A program made the translations under genes and the position numbers. Shown here in pieces: positions 14,678 to 21,841 of a DNA stretch of 22,375 bases. How positions within the stretch are numbered: position 1 is the first letter of the stretch; each line of letters opens with the position of its first letter. The notes under the pieces were generated by a model. The model did no database searches. It was not told the origin of the DNA and saw nothing but the letters and a program-made list of their open reading frames with translations. Origin of the DNA: Clostridia bacterium (GTDB taxonomy: Bacteria > Bacillota_A > Clostridia > Lachnospirales > Cellulosilyticaceae); assembly GCA_029239935.1 (NCBI GenBank), contig JARBTY010000028.1, positions 1 through 22,375 of the forward strand. Reading direction: 5' to 3'.

Positions 14678-14707
14678 TTGACAATTGTATGTCCAATTAT
14701 ATATAAT
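14678..14707 (+). promoter_or_regulatory. Strong vegetative promoter of the ABC exporter leader
   Basis: A perfect TTGACA (14678-14683) and a perfect TATAAT (14702-14707) are separated by 18 bases. An overlapping TATATA gives a 16-base option. Transcription would start near 14714, about 33 bases before the leader-peptide ATG and 264 bases before the exporter gene. So strong a promoter ahead of a terminator suggests that control is mainly at read-through. Confidence 0.85.
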
Positions 14708-14746
14708 AGCCTCATGTTGAAATATTCTGAAAGGAGGTAGGAATAA

Positions 14747-14836
14747 ATGTTTAGAGATACTTTATATGTTCATCATACAATCAAATATATCCCTTACAAT
14801 AGCCCTGCCTCTTTAGGTCGCCGGCTATTGTCTTGA
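14747..14836 (+). CDS. Leader peptide of the ABC exporter operon, 29 residues
   Basis: The ATG at 14747 follows AAAGGAGG at near-ideal spacing. The peptide begins MFRDTLYVHHTIKYIPYN and ends LGRRLLS before TGA (14834-14836). It is too short to fold and lies wholly within the exporter mRNA leader. The last codons (CGC CGG CTA TTG) are unusual for an AT-rich genome and coincide with the right arm of an RNA stem, so sequence there seems set by RNA structure. The stop codon overlaps the GACC segment that can pair with the terminator. Residues 6-16 (LYVHHTIKYIP) resemble residues 6-15 of the ErmC leader (IFVISTVHYQ and following P). A regulatory peptide sensing ribosome stalling is the best reading. 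Confidence 0.78.
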   Translation: MFRDTLYVHHTIKYIPYNSPASLGRRLLS

Positions 14837-14839
14837 CCT
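14797..14839 (+). promoter_or_regulatory. Anti-terminator control segments in the exporter leader
   Basis: CAATAGCC (14797-14804) pairs perfectly with GGCTATTG (14823-14830), and the loop holds CCT/AGG (14808-14810 with 14815-14817). Overlapping this, AGGTC (14815-14819) can pair with GACCT (14835-14839), and TGACC (14834-14838) can pair with GGTCA (14879-14883), the left arm of the downstream terminator. These pairings exclude one another, as in attenuators. Which state wins depends on where a ribosome sits on the leader peptide. Confidence 0.6.
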
Positions 14840-14878
14840 TTTTATGTCTATTTGTCACACTTAGAACTTACACTTTAC

Positions 14879-14907
14879 GGTCATGGGGTATTCCTATGAC
14901 CTTTTTT
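14879..14907 (+). terminator. Intrinsic terminator (attenuator) before the ABC exporter genes
   Basis: GGTCATGGG (14879-14887) pairs with CCTATGACC (14893-14901), nine pairs including one G-T, around a five-base loop, followed by T6 (14902-14907). It lies after the leader peptide and 70 bases before the exporter's GTG. Nothing but the leader peptide lies between the promoter and this site, so its clear function is premature termination of the exporter transcript. Confidence 0.85.
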
Positions 14908-14977
14908 GTTGCATAATAATATGTTTTTTATATCCTGTGCGCTTGTAGAGTGTTTTATATTTAAAGGAGGACGTACC

Positions 14978-16714
14978 GTGCTTAGAATACTTAAATATGT
15001 TTGCAAATACCCTCTTATACTGTTGATCAGTTCATTATCTATGCTGATTGTGATAGCACTTGATAATCTTCTGCCCTATATTCAAATGATCTTAATAGAT
15101 GATGGCATCACAAAGGGCAAAACCCAGCTTGTTATGCCCCTCCTTATTGGGATGCTGGTGATTTCTCTTTTGAAGCCACTTCTTATCTTTATCAAAGATT
15201 ATCTTTATAATGTGATTGGGGTCAAAACCCATGAAGATTTAAAAAATGAACTTTTTCAGCATCTTCAATCTTTTGAGTTTTCCTATTTTGATCAGACCAA
15301 CACGGGTGAACTGATGACCCGGTTAGGAGAAGATATAGAAAACATTTGGCAGACTATAGGATTTGGTCTGAGGCTATTCATTGAAAATATCATCTACTTT
15401 ATCATAAGTACCGTAATTTTATTTACTCTTGATTATAGACTCGCAATAGCCTGTTTAGTTATTATGATTCCCATTGGCAGTATTGCCATAATCCTCGAGA
15501 GACGTTTTGGCATGTGTTATGGCAAAATCAGTGACCAAACTGCTCTGATTAATACAACTGCCCAAGAAAACATAGCAGGGGTAAGACTGGTTAAAGCTTT
15601 TGCCCGCGAGAAACATGAGATTCTTAAGTTCTTAAAGCTTAATAAGACCTACTATCATCTCAATATGGAACAAACAGAGGCCGTAGCAACGTACTTTCCA
15701 GTGATTGAATTTTTAAGCAATATTTCACTGGTTGTGATGATTATATTGGGTGGTTATTTTGTCTTGAAGGGTGAAATGACCTTTGGTACACTGATGGCAT
15801 TCAGCGGCTACATATGGAATCTGATATGGCCCATGCGTATGCTTGGATGGCTCATTGATATATTATCTAGAAACTCTGCTTCTGCTAAAAAAATCTTTGC
15901 TATATTAGACCGCCCCTCTAAGGTGCAGTCTCCACCTGATTGTTATGTGCCTGATAGGGTTCATGGGGTCATAACTTTTAAAAATGTCAGCTTTAAATAT
16001 CATGAAGAGAGCGTACTTAATAACATCCATCTAACAATCCCAAGAGGCAGTACTGTCGCTATAATAGGGACCACTGGTTCAGGTAAGACCTCTCTCCTTA
16101 GTTTAATCGGCAGATATTATGATGTTTGTGAAGGTTCGGTATTTGTTGATGATGTTGATGTGACCCGCTTCGACCTACAGGTTTTACGAAGTCATATGTC
16201 TATTGTGATGCAGGATACTTTCTTGTTTTCAGATACCATAGAAAATAATGTGAGGTTTGGTAAAGCTGATGCTTCTTTAGATGAAATAAAAGAGGCCTGC
16301 CACACTGCCTGCTGCCTGGATTTTATTACAAGCTTCGAAAAAGGTTTTTCTACAGAAATAGGGGAAAGGGGCATGGGTTTATCCGGCGGACAAAAACAGA
16401 GGATTTCTATTGCCCGTGCATTGATTAGAAAAGCTCCCATTCTTATTTTAGATGATGCCACCTCTGCCCTTGATACAGAAACAGAATACAGCTTACTGAA
16501 AAATCTCAAAACGCTTCAAAATGACACTACAACCCTCATCATTGCCCATCGCATCTCAGCGGTTAAAAATGCCGATCTCATTATTTTCTTAGAAAATGGT
16601 GAAATAAAGGAACAAGGAACCCACACTGAGCTCATCTCCCAAAAGGGCAGCTATTATGATATTTATGTTGAACAATTTAAGCAATTTGAAACCCTAGAAG
16701 AGGAGGCAATCTGA
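14978..16714 (+). CDS. Heterodimeric ABC multidrug exporter, first half (degenerate ATP site)
   Basis: About 578 residues: a six-helix ABC exporter membrane domain (about 1-310) and an ATPase domain (about 335-578). The ATPase has Walker A GTTGSGKTS (K370), Q-loop VMQDTFLF, signature LSGGQKQR, Walker B LILDDATSALD and H-loop IAHRIS. The catalytic Glu after Walker B is Asp493, as in BmrC/LmrC-type subunits, so its own site hydrolyses ATP poorly. The frame is open from 14906, but that overlaps the terminator; GTG 14978 has AAAGGAGG seven bases upstream and is the true start. It overlaps the next gene by one base (TGATG). Drug export is inferred from the family; the substrate is unknown. Confidence 0.92.
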   Translation: MLRILKYVCKYPLILLISSLSMLIVIALDNLLPYIQMILIDDGITKGKTQLVMPLLIGMLVISLLKPLLIFIKDYLYNVIGVKTHEDLKNELFQHLQSFEFSYFDQTNTGELMTRLGEDIENIWQTIGFGLRLFIENIIYFIISTVILFTLDYRLAIACLVIMIPIGSIAIILERRFGMCYGKISDQTALINTTAQENIAGVRLVKAFAREKHEILKFLKLNKTYYHLNMEQTEAVATYFPVIEFLSNISLVVMIILGGYFVLKGEMTFGTLMAFSGYIWNLIWPMRMLGWLIDILSRNSASAKKIFAILDRPSKVQSPPDCYVPDRVHGVITFKNVSFKYHEESVLNNIHLTIPRGSTVAIIGTTGSGKTSLLSLIGRYYDVCEGSVFVDDVDVTRFDLQVLRSHMSIVMQDTFLFSDTIENNVRFGKADASLDEIKEACHTACCLDFITSFEKGFSTEIGERGMGLSGGQKQRISIARALIRKAPILILDDATSALDTETEYSLLKNLKTLQNDTTTLIIAHRISAVKNADLIIFLENGEIKEQGTHTELISQKGSYYDIYVEQFKQFETLEEEAI

Positions 16715-18501
16715 TGGCTCGTAATACGATTCACAAAGATGAAGACACTACCCAAAGAAGTAAGACCCAGCTTACCCTAAGACTTCTTTCCTATCTTAAA
16801 CCTTATAAGCGTCAAACACTAGTCGCAGTGGCTCTAATGGTTGTTGCTATGATCTGTGGTCTTATCAATCCTTATCTTTTGAAGATAGCTATTGATACGC
16901 ATATCAAACAAAAAAATGTCTCAGGCCTTTTATGGATTGGTGTGATCCTTATTGTCATTAACCTACTAACTTGGCTTCTCTCTAAAATTCGTTTTCAGAT
17001 GGTCGCTAAAATAACCAACACCATGTTAGTAGATATTAGAGCAGAGCTATATACCCATATTCAAAAGCTATCCTTTAGCTTTTTTGACAGTAGGCCCGTA
17101 GGTAAAATATTAGCCCGGGTGATTGGAGATGTTAATGCGCTTCAAAATTTATTCAGCCAAGGCATTCAGTCCCTTGTTCCTGAACTTTTGACGCTTCTAT
17201 TCTCTGCAGTATTTATGTTTTTGCTCAATGTTAAACTTGCTTTAGCATGTGTTTTACTGTTGCCTTTTTTATCGATGGCTATGTTTTATATAGAGCTGTC
17301 TTCTCGTAAACGCTGGGATATACAGCGCAAAAAACGCTCTAACCTCAATGCTTTTACCCATGAGAATTTCTCTGGTATTAAAGTGGTTCAAGCGTTTGCT
17401 AGAAATAGGTCTACCGCTTTAACTTTTAAAGCCATGGTAAGTGAGCTTGTAGCTGCCTTTATACATGCTATTAGAATCAATGAGTTCTTCTGGCCTCTCG
17501 TCGATTTCTCTTGGGGAATCGGTACAGTTGTGGTCTTTTATATAGGTTATGGTCTTATAAAGACTCATGAAATTGAAATAGGGACTCTTTTAGCCTTTTC
17601 CATGTATGTCGGTATGTTTTGGCGCCCGCTCATGAATTTATCTAACTTTTACAGCACGCTCCTCACAAACTTTTCTGCTGCCGACAGAATCTTTGATATT
17701 TTAGATGTCCAGCCAGATTTAACTTCTGATTCAAACGCTCCTATTATGGCGCTCATTCAAGGTGAAGTGACTTTTAAAGACGTCTGCTTTTCATATGATG
17801 AAACAAGTGAAGTGTTAAAAAATGTAAACTTTACAGTGGCACCGGGTGAGAGAATTGCTTTAGTTGGCCCCACCGGTGGGGGTAAGACCACTATTGTCTC
17901 TTTAATCAGCCGCTTTTATGACCCTGACTCTGGGGAAGTTTTAATAGATGGCAAAAATATTAAAGACGTTAATTTAGAGTCCTTTCGCAGTCAGCTTGGC
18001 ATCATGCTGCAAGATACTTTTTTGTTTTCCGGAACCATTATGGAAAATATCCGTTATGGCAAATTAGATGCAACAGATGATGAAGTTATCGCTGCTGCTA
18101 AAGCTGTAGAAGCCCATGGACTTATCCTAAAAATGGAAAAAGGGTATGCTACAGAGGTCAATGAACGGGGATCAAGACTATCATTAGGTCAGAGACAGCT
18201 TATATCTTTTGCAAGAGCATTGCTTGCCAATCCCCGCATTCTTATATTAGATGAAGCTACGTCTAATATAGATACTCAAACGGAACGTTTAGTACAGCAG
18301 GGCATTGAAAAACTATTGTTTAACAGGACTTCTTTTGTTGTAGCCCATAGGTTATCTACTATACGGGATTGCGACAGAATCATGGTTATAGATGATCTTG
18401 GCATCAAAGAAAATGGCACCCACAAGGAGCTTATGGCTCAAAGGGGTACCTATTATGATTTATATATGACTCAATACCGCTTCCTTAAAGAAGGTGCGTA
18501 A
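16714..18501 (+). CDS. Heterodimeric ABC multidrug exporter, second half (catalytic ATP site)
   Basis: A 595-residue partner with a membrane domain (about 25-335) and ATPase domain (about 350-595). It has Walker A GPTGGGKTT (K391), Q-loop MLQDTFLF, Walker B LILDEATSNID with the catalytic Glu514 intact, and H-loop VAHRLS. Its signature is LSLGQRQL rather than LSGGQ. Paired with the first subunit this gives one consensus ATP site (this Walker A/B with the partner's LSGGQ) and one degenerate site, the BmrCD/LmrCD/TM287-288 pattern. AGAGGAGG lies eight bases before ATG, and the start overlaps the upstream stop. Both halves should be made in equal amounts. Leader attenuation likely governs both. 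Confidence 0.92.
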   Translation: MARNTIHKDEDTTQRSKTQLTLRLLSYLKPYKRQTLVAVALMVVAMICGLINPYLLKIAIDTHIKQKNVSGLLWIGVILIVINLLTWLLSKIRFQMVAKITNTMLVDIRAELYTHIQKLSFSFFDSRPVGKILARVIGDVNALQNLFSQGIQSLVPELLTLLFSAVFMFLLNVKLALACVLLLPFLSMAMFYIELSSRKRWDIQRKKRSNLNAFTHENFSGIKVVQAFARNRSTALTFKAMVSELVAAFIHAIRINEFFWPLVDFSWGIGTVVVFYIGYGLIKTHEIEIGTLLAFSMYVGMFWRPLMNLSNFYSTLLTNFSAADRIFDILDVQPDLTSDSNAPIMALIQGEVTFKDVCFSYDETSEVLKNVNFTVAPGERIALVGPTGGGKTTIVSLISRFYDPDSGEVLIDGKNIKDVNLESFRSQLGIMLQDTFLFSGTIMENIRYGKLDATDDEVIAAAKAVEAHGLILKMEKGYATEVNERGSRLSLGQRQLISFARALLANPRILILDEATSNIDTQTERLVQQGIEKLLFNRTSFVVAHRLSTIRDCDRIMVIDDLGIKENGTHKELMAQRGTYYDLYMTQYRFLKEGA

Positions 18502-18541
18502 GTAACAAGACGCCATCCCCACAGTCTTTCAAAAGCATCAT

Positions 18542-18595
18542 AACCCACGGCCACCTCTCCTACATCCAACCGCCAAGAAGAGGTGGCTATGGGTT
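18542..18595. terminator. Long imperfect inverted repeat between convergent genes
   Basis: Arms of 17 bases (18542-18558 and 18579-18595) match at 15 positions, with a GGCCACCTCT/AGAGGTGGCT core and a 20-base loop. The right arm includes the stop codon of the HAD gene. There is no T tract on either side, so it is not canonical, but its position at the ends of two facing genes suggests a bidirectional terminator or transcript-end block. The 85-base gap 18502-18586 has no other feature. Confidence 0.5.
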
Positions 18596-19246
18596 GATAG
18601 CTCCATACATAAATTCCTTGAGCTCAGAAATGCTCTCAAACACATGAAGCGGGTTTACTTTTCGCAGCTCCGCAGTATGAGCAAATTCTGCCCACGCTGC
18701 GGACAAACACGTGACATCGACTCTCTTGCATTCCGTGACATCTGAAACAGCATCACCGATATAATAAAATTCATCTGATTTTACTGAATATTTCTGCATG
18801 AGTAATAAAATAGACTCTGCCTTATTAGGCTTTTTTTCAGATCCTGTGGCTATTTCAATAAAAGCATCTTTTAGTCTTAGTTTTTCTAAAGTGATGTCAC
18901 AGCTTTTTTCCCCTTTTCCAGTAATCAATGCGACAATTATATGATTCTCTTGCAAAAAATTAATCAAATCACGGATACCTGGAAAGGGGTCTGGGCACAT
19001 GTCATGAAGCACTTCATAATATTGATAGAAGTCCTGTAATGCTTGTTCCCAATATTTTTTTACAACCTTTTTTACCATTCCGATTTCATTTAACCCAAAA
19101 GTCTCTATTACTTCTTTTTCTGTGATTTCATGACCTGCATAAGGTGACACCGCCTCACAAAATGCCTCAATACACATTGTAATAGAATCACACAGGGTAC
19201 CATCTAAGTCAAAAGCCACCATCTTAATCATGTCTTTCTTCCCCAT
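18587..19246 (-). CDS. HAD-superfamily hydrolase, phosphoglycolate-phosphatase-like
   Basis: About 214-219 residues with all four HAD motifs: VAFDLDGTLCDS (nucleophile and acid/base Asp), LITGKG (Thr), the Lys of KKPNKAES, and YIGDAVSDV (metal-binding Asps). A helical cap lies between motifs I and II, as in Gph/PGMB-type phosphatases. The substrate cannot be read from sequence; a phosphorylated small molecule is likely. Start choice is open: ATG 19246 (weak site, 23-base overlap with the acetyltransferase gene) or ATG 19231, with GGGGAAG nine bases upstream and an eight-base overlap (ATGATTAA). Either way it is translationally coupled to the upstream gene. The 3' end lies in an inverted repeat. 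Confidence 0.88.
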   Translation of the reverse strand: MGKKDMIKMVAFDLDGTLCDSITMCIEAFCEAVSPYAGHEITEKEVIETFGLNEIGMVKKVVKKYWEQALQDFYQYYEVLHDMCPDPFPGIRDLINFLQENHIIVALITGKGEKSCDITLEKLRLKDAFIEIATGSEKKPNKAESILLLMQKYSVKSDEFYYIGDAVSDVTECKRVDVTCLSAAWAEFAHTAELRKVNPLHVFESISELKEFMYGAINP

Positions 19247-19829
19247 TTATTTCTCTAATGACTCGGCAAGGATTACCAACAGCAACAGAATTATCGGGTA
19301 TATCTTTCCTTACTACACTTCCTGCGCCAATCACACAACCATTTCCTATTTTAACTCCAGGAAGTATAATGACACCTCCACCTATCCAGCATCCATCTCC
19401 AATTTCGACCGGAAATGCATAAGTGCGACAAAAATATTCTCCACTCTCCACTGACCAGTTCGGTGTCAGACGTTCTCTCAGCTCTACTGGATGCGTGGCT
19501 GTGTAAATCTGAACATTGGAAGCAAGGAGAACATTATCACCAATTGTTATTTTATTACAATCTACAAAAGTACAATTCATATTTATAGATACATTACTTC
19601 CAATGTAAATATTGCAGCCATAATCGCAGATAAAAGGTGTTCCCACAGATACATTTGTTCCGATACTTCCGAATAGATTCTCTAAAAGTTCTCTTCTTTC
19701 TGTTTTTTGACTATAACGTAGACCATTATAAGCTGATAGCAAATTGTTGCTGTTCTCTTTATATCCTAAAAATATTTCATCGTGGCAGTTGTAGTACTTT
19801 CCTGTCATGCATTTTTCCAGTTCTGTCAT
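19224..19829 (-). CDS. Maltose/galactoside-type O-acetyltransferase (hexapeptide repeat)
   Basis: A 201-residue enzyme of the Maa/LacA/NodL group that moves acetyl from acetyl-CoA to sugar hydroxyls. The N-terminal helical part (1-55) has the family's EKCMTGKYYNCHD segment. Residues 58-190 form a left-handed beta helix of hexapeptide repeats (IGTNVSVGTPFICDYGCNIY, IGDNVLLASN, IGDGCWIGGGVIILPGVKIG). His113 in TATHPVE is the expected catalytic residue. It is probably cytoplasmic; the natural substrate may be a free sugar or nucleoside. It is the first gene of a two-gene unit with the HAD phosphatase and is read from a promoter that sits inside the upstream terminator. Confidence 0.92.
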   Translation of the reverse strand: MTELEKCMTGKYYNCHDEIFLGYKENSNNLLSAYNGLRYSQKTERRELLENLFGSIGTNVSVGTPFICDYGCNIYIGSNVSINMNCTFVDCNKITIGDNVLLASNVQIYTATHPVELRERLTPNWSVESGEYFCRTYAFPVEIGDGCWIGGGVIILPGVKIGNGCVIGAGSVVRKDIPDNSVAVGNPCRVIREINGEERHD

Positions 19830-19858
19830 ATCTGAATCTTCCTTTCATTTTTAACTAA

Positions 19859-19887
19859 AGTATAAAAAACGGCCTGTTACTCATCAA
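19859..19887 (-). promoter_or_regulatory. Promoter of the acetyltransferase-phosphatase unit
   Basis: On the reverse strand TTGATG (19882-19887) and TATACT (19859-19864) are exactly 17 bases apart, 4/6 and 5/6 matches. The -35 lies in the loop of the upstream gene's terminator, and the first T of the -10 is the last T of its T tract. Leader about 22-25 bases to ATG 19829. Confidence 0.55.
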
Positions 19888-19901
19888 GTAACAAGCCGTT
19901 T
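19864..19901 (-). terminator. Intrinsic terminator of the MurR/RpiR regulator gene
   Basis: Arms 19867-19881 and 19887-19901 form a 15-pair stem around a CATCA loop; the single irregular position is G-U in the leftward RNA. A T6 tract follows leftward (19864-19869, overlapping the stem base). It starts six bases past the regulator's stop, so it is a clear Rho-independent terminator. Confidence 0.9.
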
Positions 19902-19906
19902 CTATT

Positions 19907-20620
19907 TTATATTCTTCTTGCAAGGACTTCTATTAGGAACAATACCGGCACCTGGGATGTGGCATTATATCCTCCATTTACGCGCTGCATATTCATGTTG
20001 TATGAAATATTCCAATCAGACATTTTAGAAATTGTACAGTTGGGCTGATTCGTTATACTCAATATTTTACTATTACAAGCTTGAAAATCTTTGATAAAAT
20101 CTACTATTTCTTTCGTCTCACCTGAAACCGAAAGTACGATAAGCACTGTTTTCTTTTTCTCTATATCGCTAACAGGATAATAGGGATCTTCTAAGCCTAT
20201 AGAGAATTTACCCAAAGTTGAAAAGTACCTAGATCCATATCTTGCTAGTGTTCCTGAGGAACCTAGGCCAACAAATACTACCATTTCTGCACTTCTAATC
20301 ATTTCAGCGCCTTGGCTGATTTTTGCTTCAAATGCGCTCGTGTTGCTTCCCTGAAAATAATGAAGCAGTCCCTGTAAATCGCTTTGGGGTGCAATGTTCG
20401 ATATTTCTTTTGTATTTTCCCTTAATTTGTTTTTGAACTCTGAGTAGTTATCACAATTCACTTTATTGCAAAACCTTAATATCGTAGATGTTGAAACATT
20501 CACTTCGCTGGCCAATTCACGGATTGTCATGAAGGGAATTTTATCGCAGTTTGATATAATATATTTATAAATTGAAATTTCAGTTTCGTTAAATTTTTGA
20601 ATAATATCATATGAAAACAT
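19907..20620 (-). CDS. MurR/RpiR-family transcriptional regulator with SIS domain
   Basis: About 237 residues. The N-terminal winged helix (1-75, with MTIRELASEVNVSTSTILRF) is the RpiR-type DNA-binding domain. Residues about 100-235 form a sugar-isomerase (SIS) domain with VVFVGLGSSGTLARYGSRYF and VLSVSGETKEIVDF, which normally binds a phosphosugar effector. The frame opens at ATG 20638 with no ribosome site; GAGG at 20630-20633 is nine bases before ATG 20620, so that is preferred. The gene is monocistronic. The adjacent acetyltransferase and HAD phosphatase both could act on sugars, so they may be in its regulon, but no operator is evident. The arsenite exporter on the other side is probably unrelated. 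Confidence 0.9.
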   Translation of the reverse strand: MFSYDIIQKFNETEISIYKYIISNCDKIPFMTIRELASEVNVSTSTILRFCNKVNCDNYSEFKNKLRENTKEISNIAPQSDLQGLLHYFQGSNTSAFEAKISQGAEMIRSAEMVVFVGLGSSGTLARYGSRYFSTLGKFSIGLEDPYYPVSDIEKKKTVLIVLSVSGETKEIVDFIKDFQACNSKILSITNQPNCTISKMSDWNISYNMNMQRVNGGYNATSQVPVLFLIEVLARRI

Positions 20621-20736
20621 ACTATTGATCCTCAACATTCTTTACAATAAGTTTAAGCTTAGACTTAGCGTAATTCTCGTTTATTTGCACTAATCATAGC
20701 ATAACCTATCACGAATGTCACGTTTGTTCAACACCA

Positions 20737-21804
20737 CTATTTTGCTGGTTCTGCTGCAAAATGGCCTCTTGTACTATTGGCAATTTTCACAAGCATCAGC
20801 ATAACAGGCACTTCTACCAGTACCCCAACAACTGTTGCCAGTGCAGCGCCTGACTGAAGCCCAAATAGTGATATGGCCACTGCAACCGCCAGTTCAAAGA
20901 AGTTGCTGGCACCAATCATCCCTGCTGGCGCTGCAATACTGTGAGGCAGTTTCCAAAGCTTTGCCCACATGTAAGCAATACCAAAGATTAAAAATGTCTG
21001 AATAGTAAGTGGTACAGCAATAAGTACAATATGAAGTGGATTATTTAAGATAATATCTCCTTGAAAAGAAAAGATAATAACAAGTGTCAGAAGTAATCCA
21101 ACAATCGTAACATTGTCAAATTTTTTCAAAAACACATTTTGGAAGTAATCCAATCCTTTTTTCTTAATCATCAGTGTTCTTGTGATATACCCAAATGCCA
21201 GTGGAATAACAACAAACAGTACAGTGGATAAAAGCAGTGTTCCCATAGGAACTGCTACATTCCCAACCCCTAATAAAAACGCTACGATAGGTGTAAATGC
21301 TATCAATATAATGAGATCATTCACTGCCACTTGTACAAGGGTATAAGCTGGATCCCCCTTGGTCAGATGGCTCCATACAAATACCATGGCTGTACAAGGT
21401 GCCGCTCCTAGGAGTACCGCTCCTGCTAGATATTCCTTCGCCAAATCTGGCGCAATCAAGCTGCCAAATACCACATAGAAGAAAAATGCTGCTATAGCAT
21501 ACATCGTAAAAGGCTTAATCAGCCAGTTCGTTACACAAGTTACCACAAGTCCTTTAGGTTTCTTGGTGGCACTGACAATACTTGTAAAGTCAATCTTTAA
21601 CATCATCGGATAAATCATCAGCCAAATCAGTATGGCCACCGGTATCGATACATTGTAATACTCAAAGTTACTTAATGTATTCGGAATCCCAGGTAAAAAC
21701 TGCCCTACCAAAATCCCTACCACAATACATCCTGCAACCCATAGGGTTAAATACTTTTCAAAAACGCCAAGACCTTTGCCTTTAGCCTCATTATTTTGTG
21801 CCAT
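20737..21804 (-). CDS. acr3: ACR3-family arsenite efflux permease
   Basis: A 355-residue membrane protein with about ten helices. It has GAAPCTAMVFVWSHLTKGDP, with the family's essential Cys (C137 here) in helix 4, IWLMIYPMMLKIDF in helix 2, and MIGASNFFELAVAVAISLFG with the conserved Glu in helix 9. These are diagnostic of ACR3 rather than ArsB. It exports arsenite (and possibly antimonite) by the proton gradient. GGAGGAGG precedes the ATG, 37 bases after the upstream reductase-rhodanese gene, so the two are co-transcribed. An ArsR repressor and ArsC would lie, if present, beyond the right edge. Databases also name this protein ArsB. Confidence 0.94.
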   Translation of the reverse strand: MAQNNEAKGKGLGVFEKYLTLWVAGCIVVGILVGQFLPGIPNTLSNFEYYNVSIPVAILIWLMIYPMMLKIDFTSIVSATKKPKGLVVTCVTNWLIKPFTMYAIAAFFFYVVFGSLIAPDLAKEYLAGAVLLGAAPCTAMVFVWSHLTKGDPAYTLVQVAVNDLIILIAFTPIVAFLLGVGNVAVPMGTLLLSTVLFVVIPLAFGYITRTLMIKKKGLDYFQNVFLKKFDNVTIVGLLLTLVIIFSFQGDIILNNPLHIVLIAVPLTIQTFLIFGIAYMWAKLWKLPHSIAAPAGMIGASNFFELAVAVAISLFGLQSGAALATVVGVLVEVPVMLMLVKIANSTRGHFAAEPAK

Positions 21805-21841
21805 TTCAAATCCTCCTCCATCTTCTTTTTGATGCTATCTT

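Noticed and set aside
14844..14865. Second tiny ORF (six codons) in the exporter leader
   Set aside because: It has no ribosome binding site and lies directly in the T-rich spacer; nothing supports translation.
14906..14977. Upstream extension of the first ABC exporter half, starting near 14906
   Set aside because: It would start in the T tract of the terminator with no ribosome site; GTG 14978 has AAAGGAGG at seven bases and gives the normal family N terminus.
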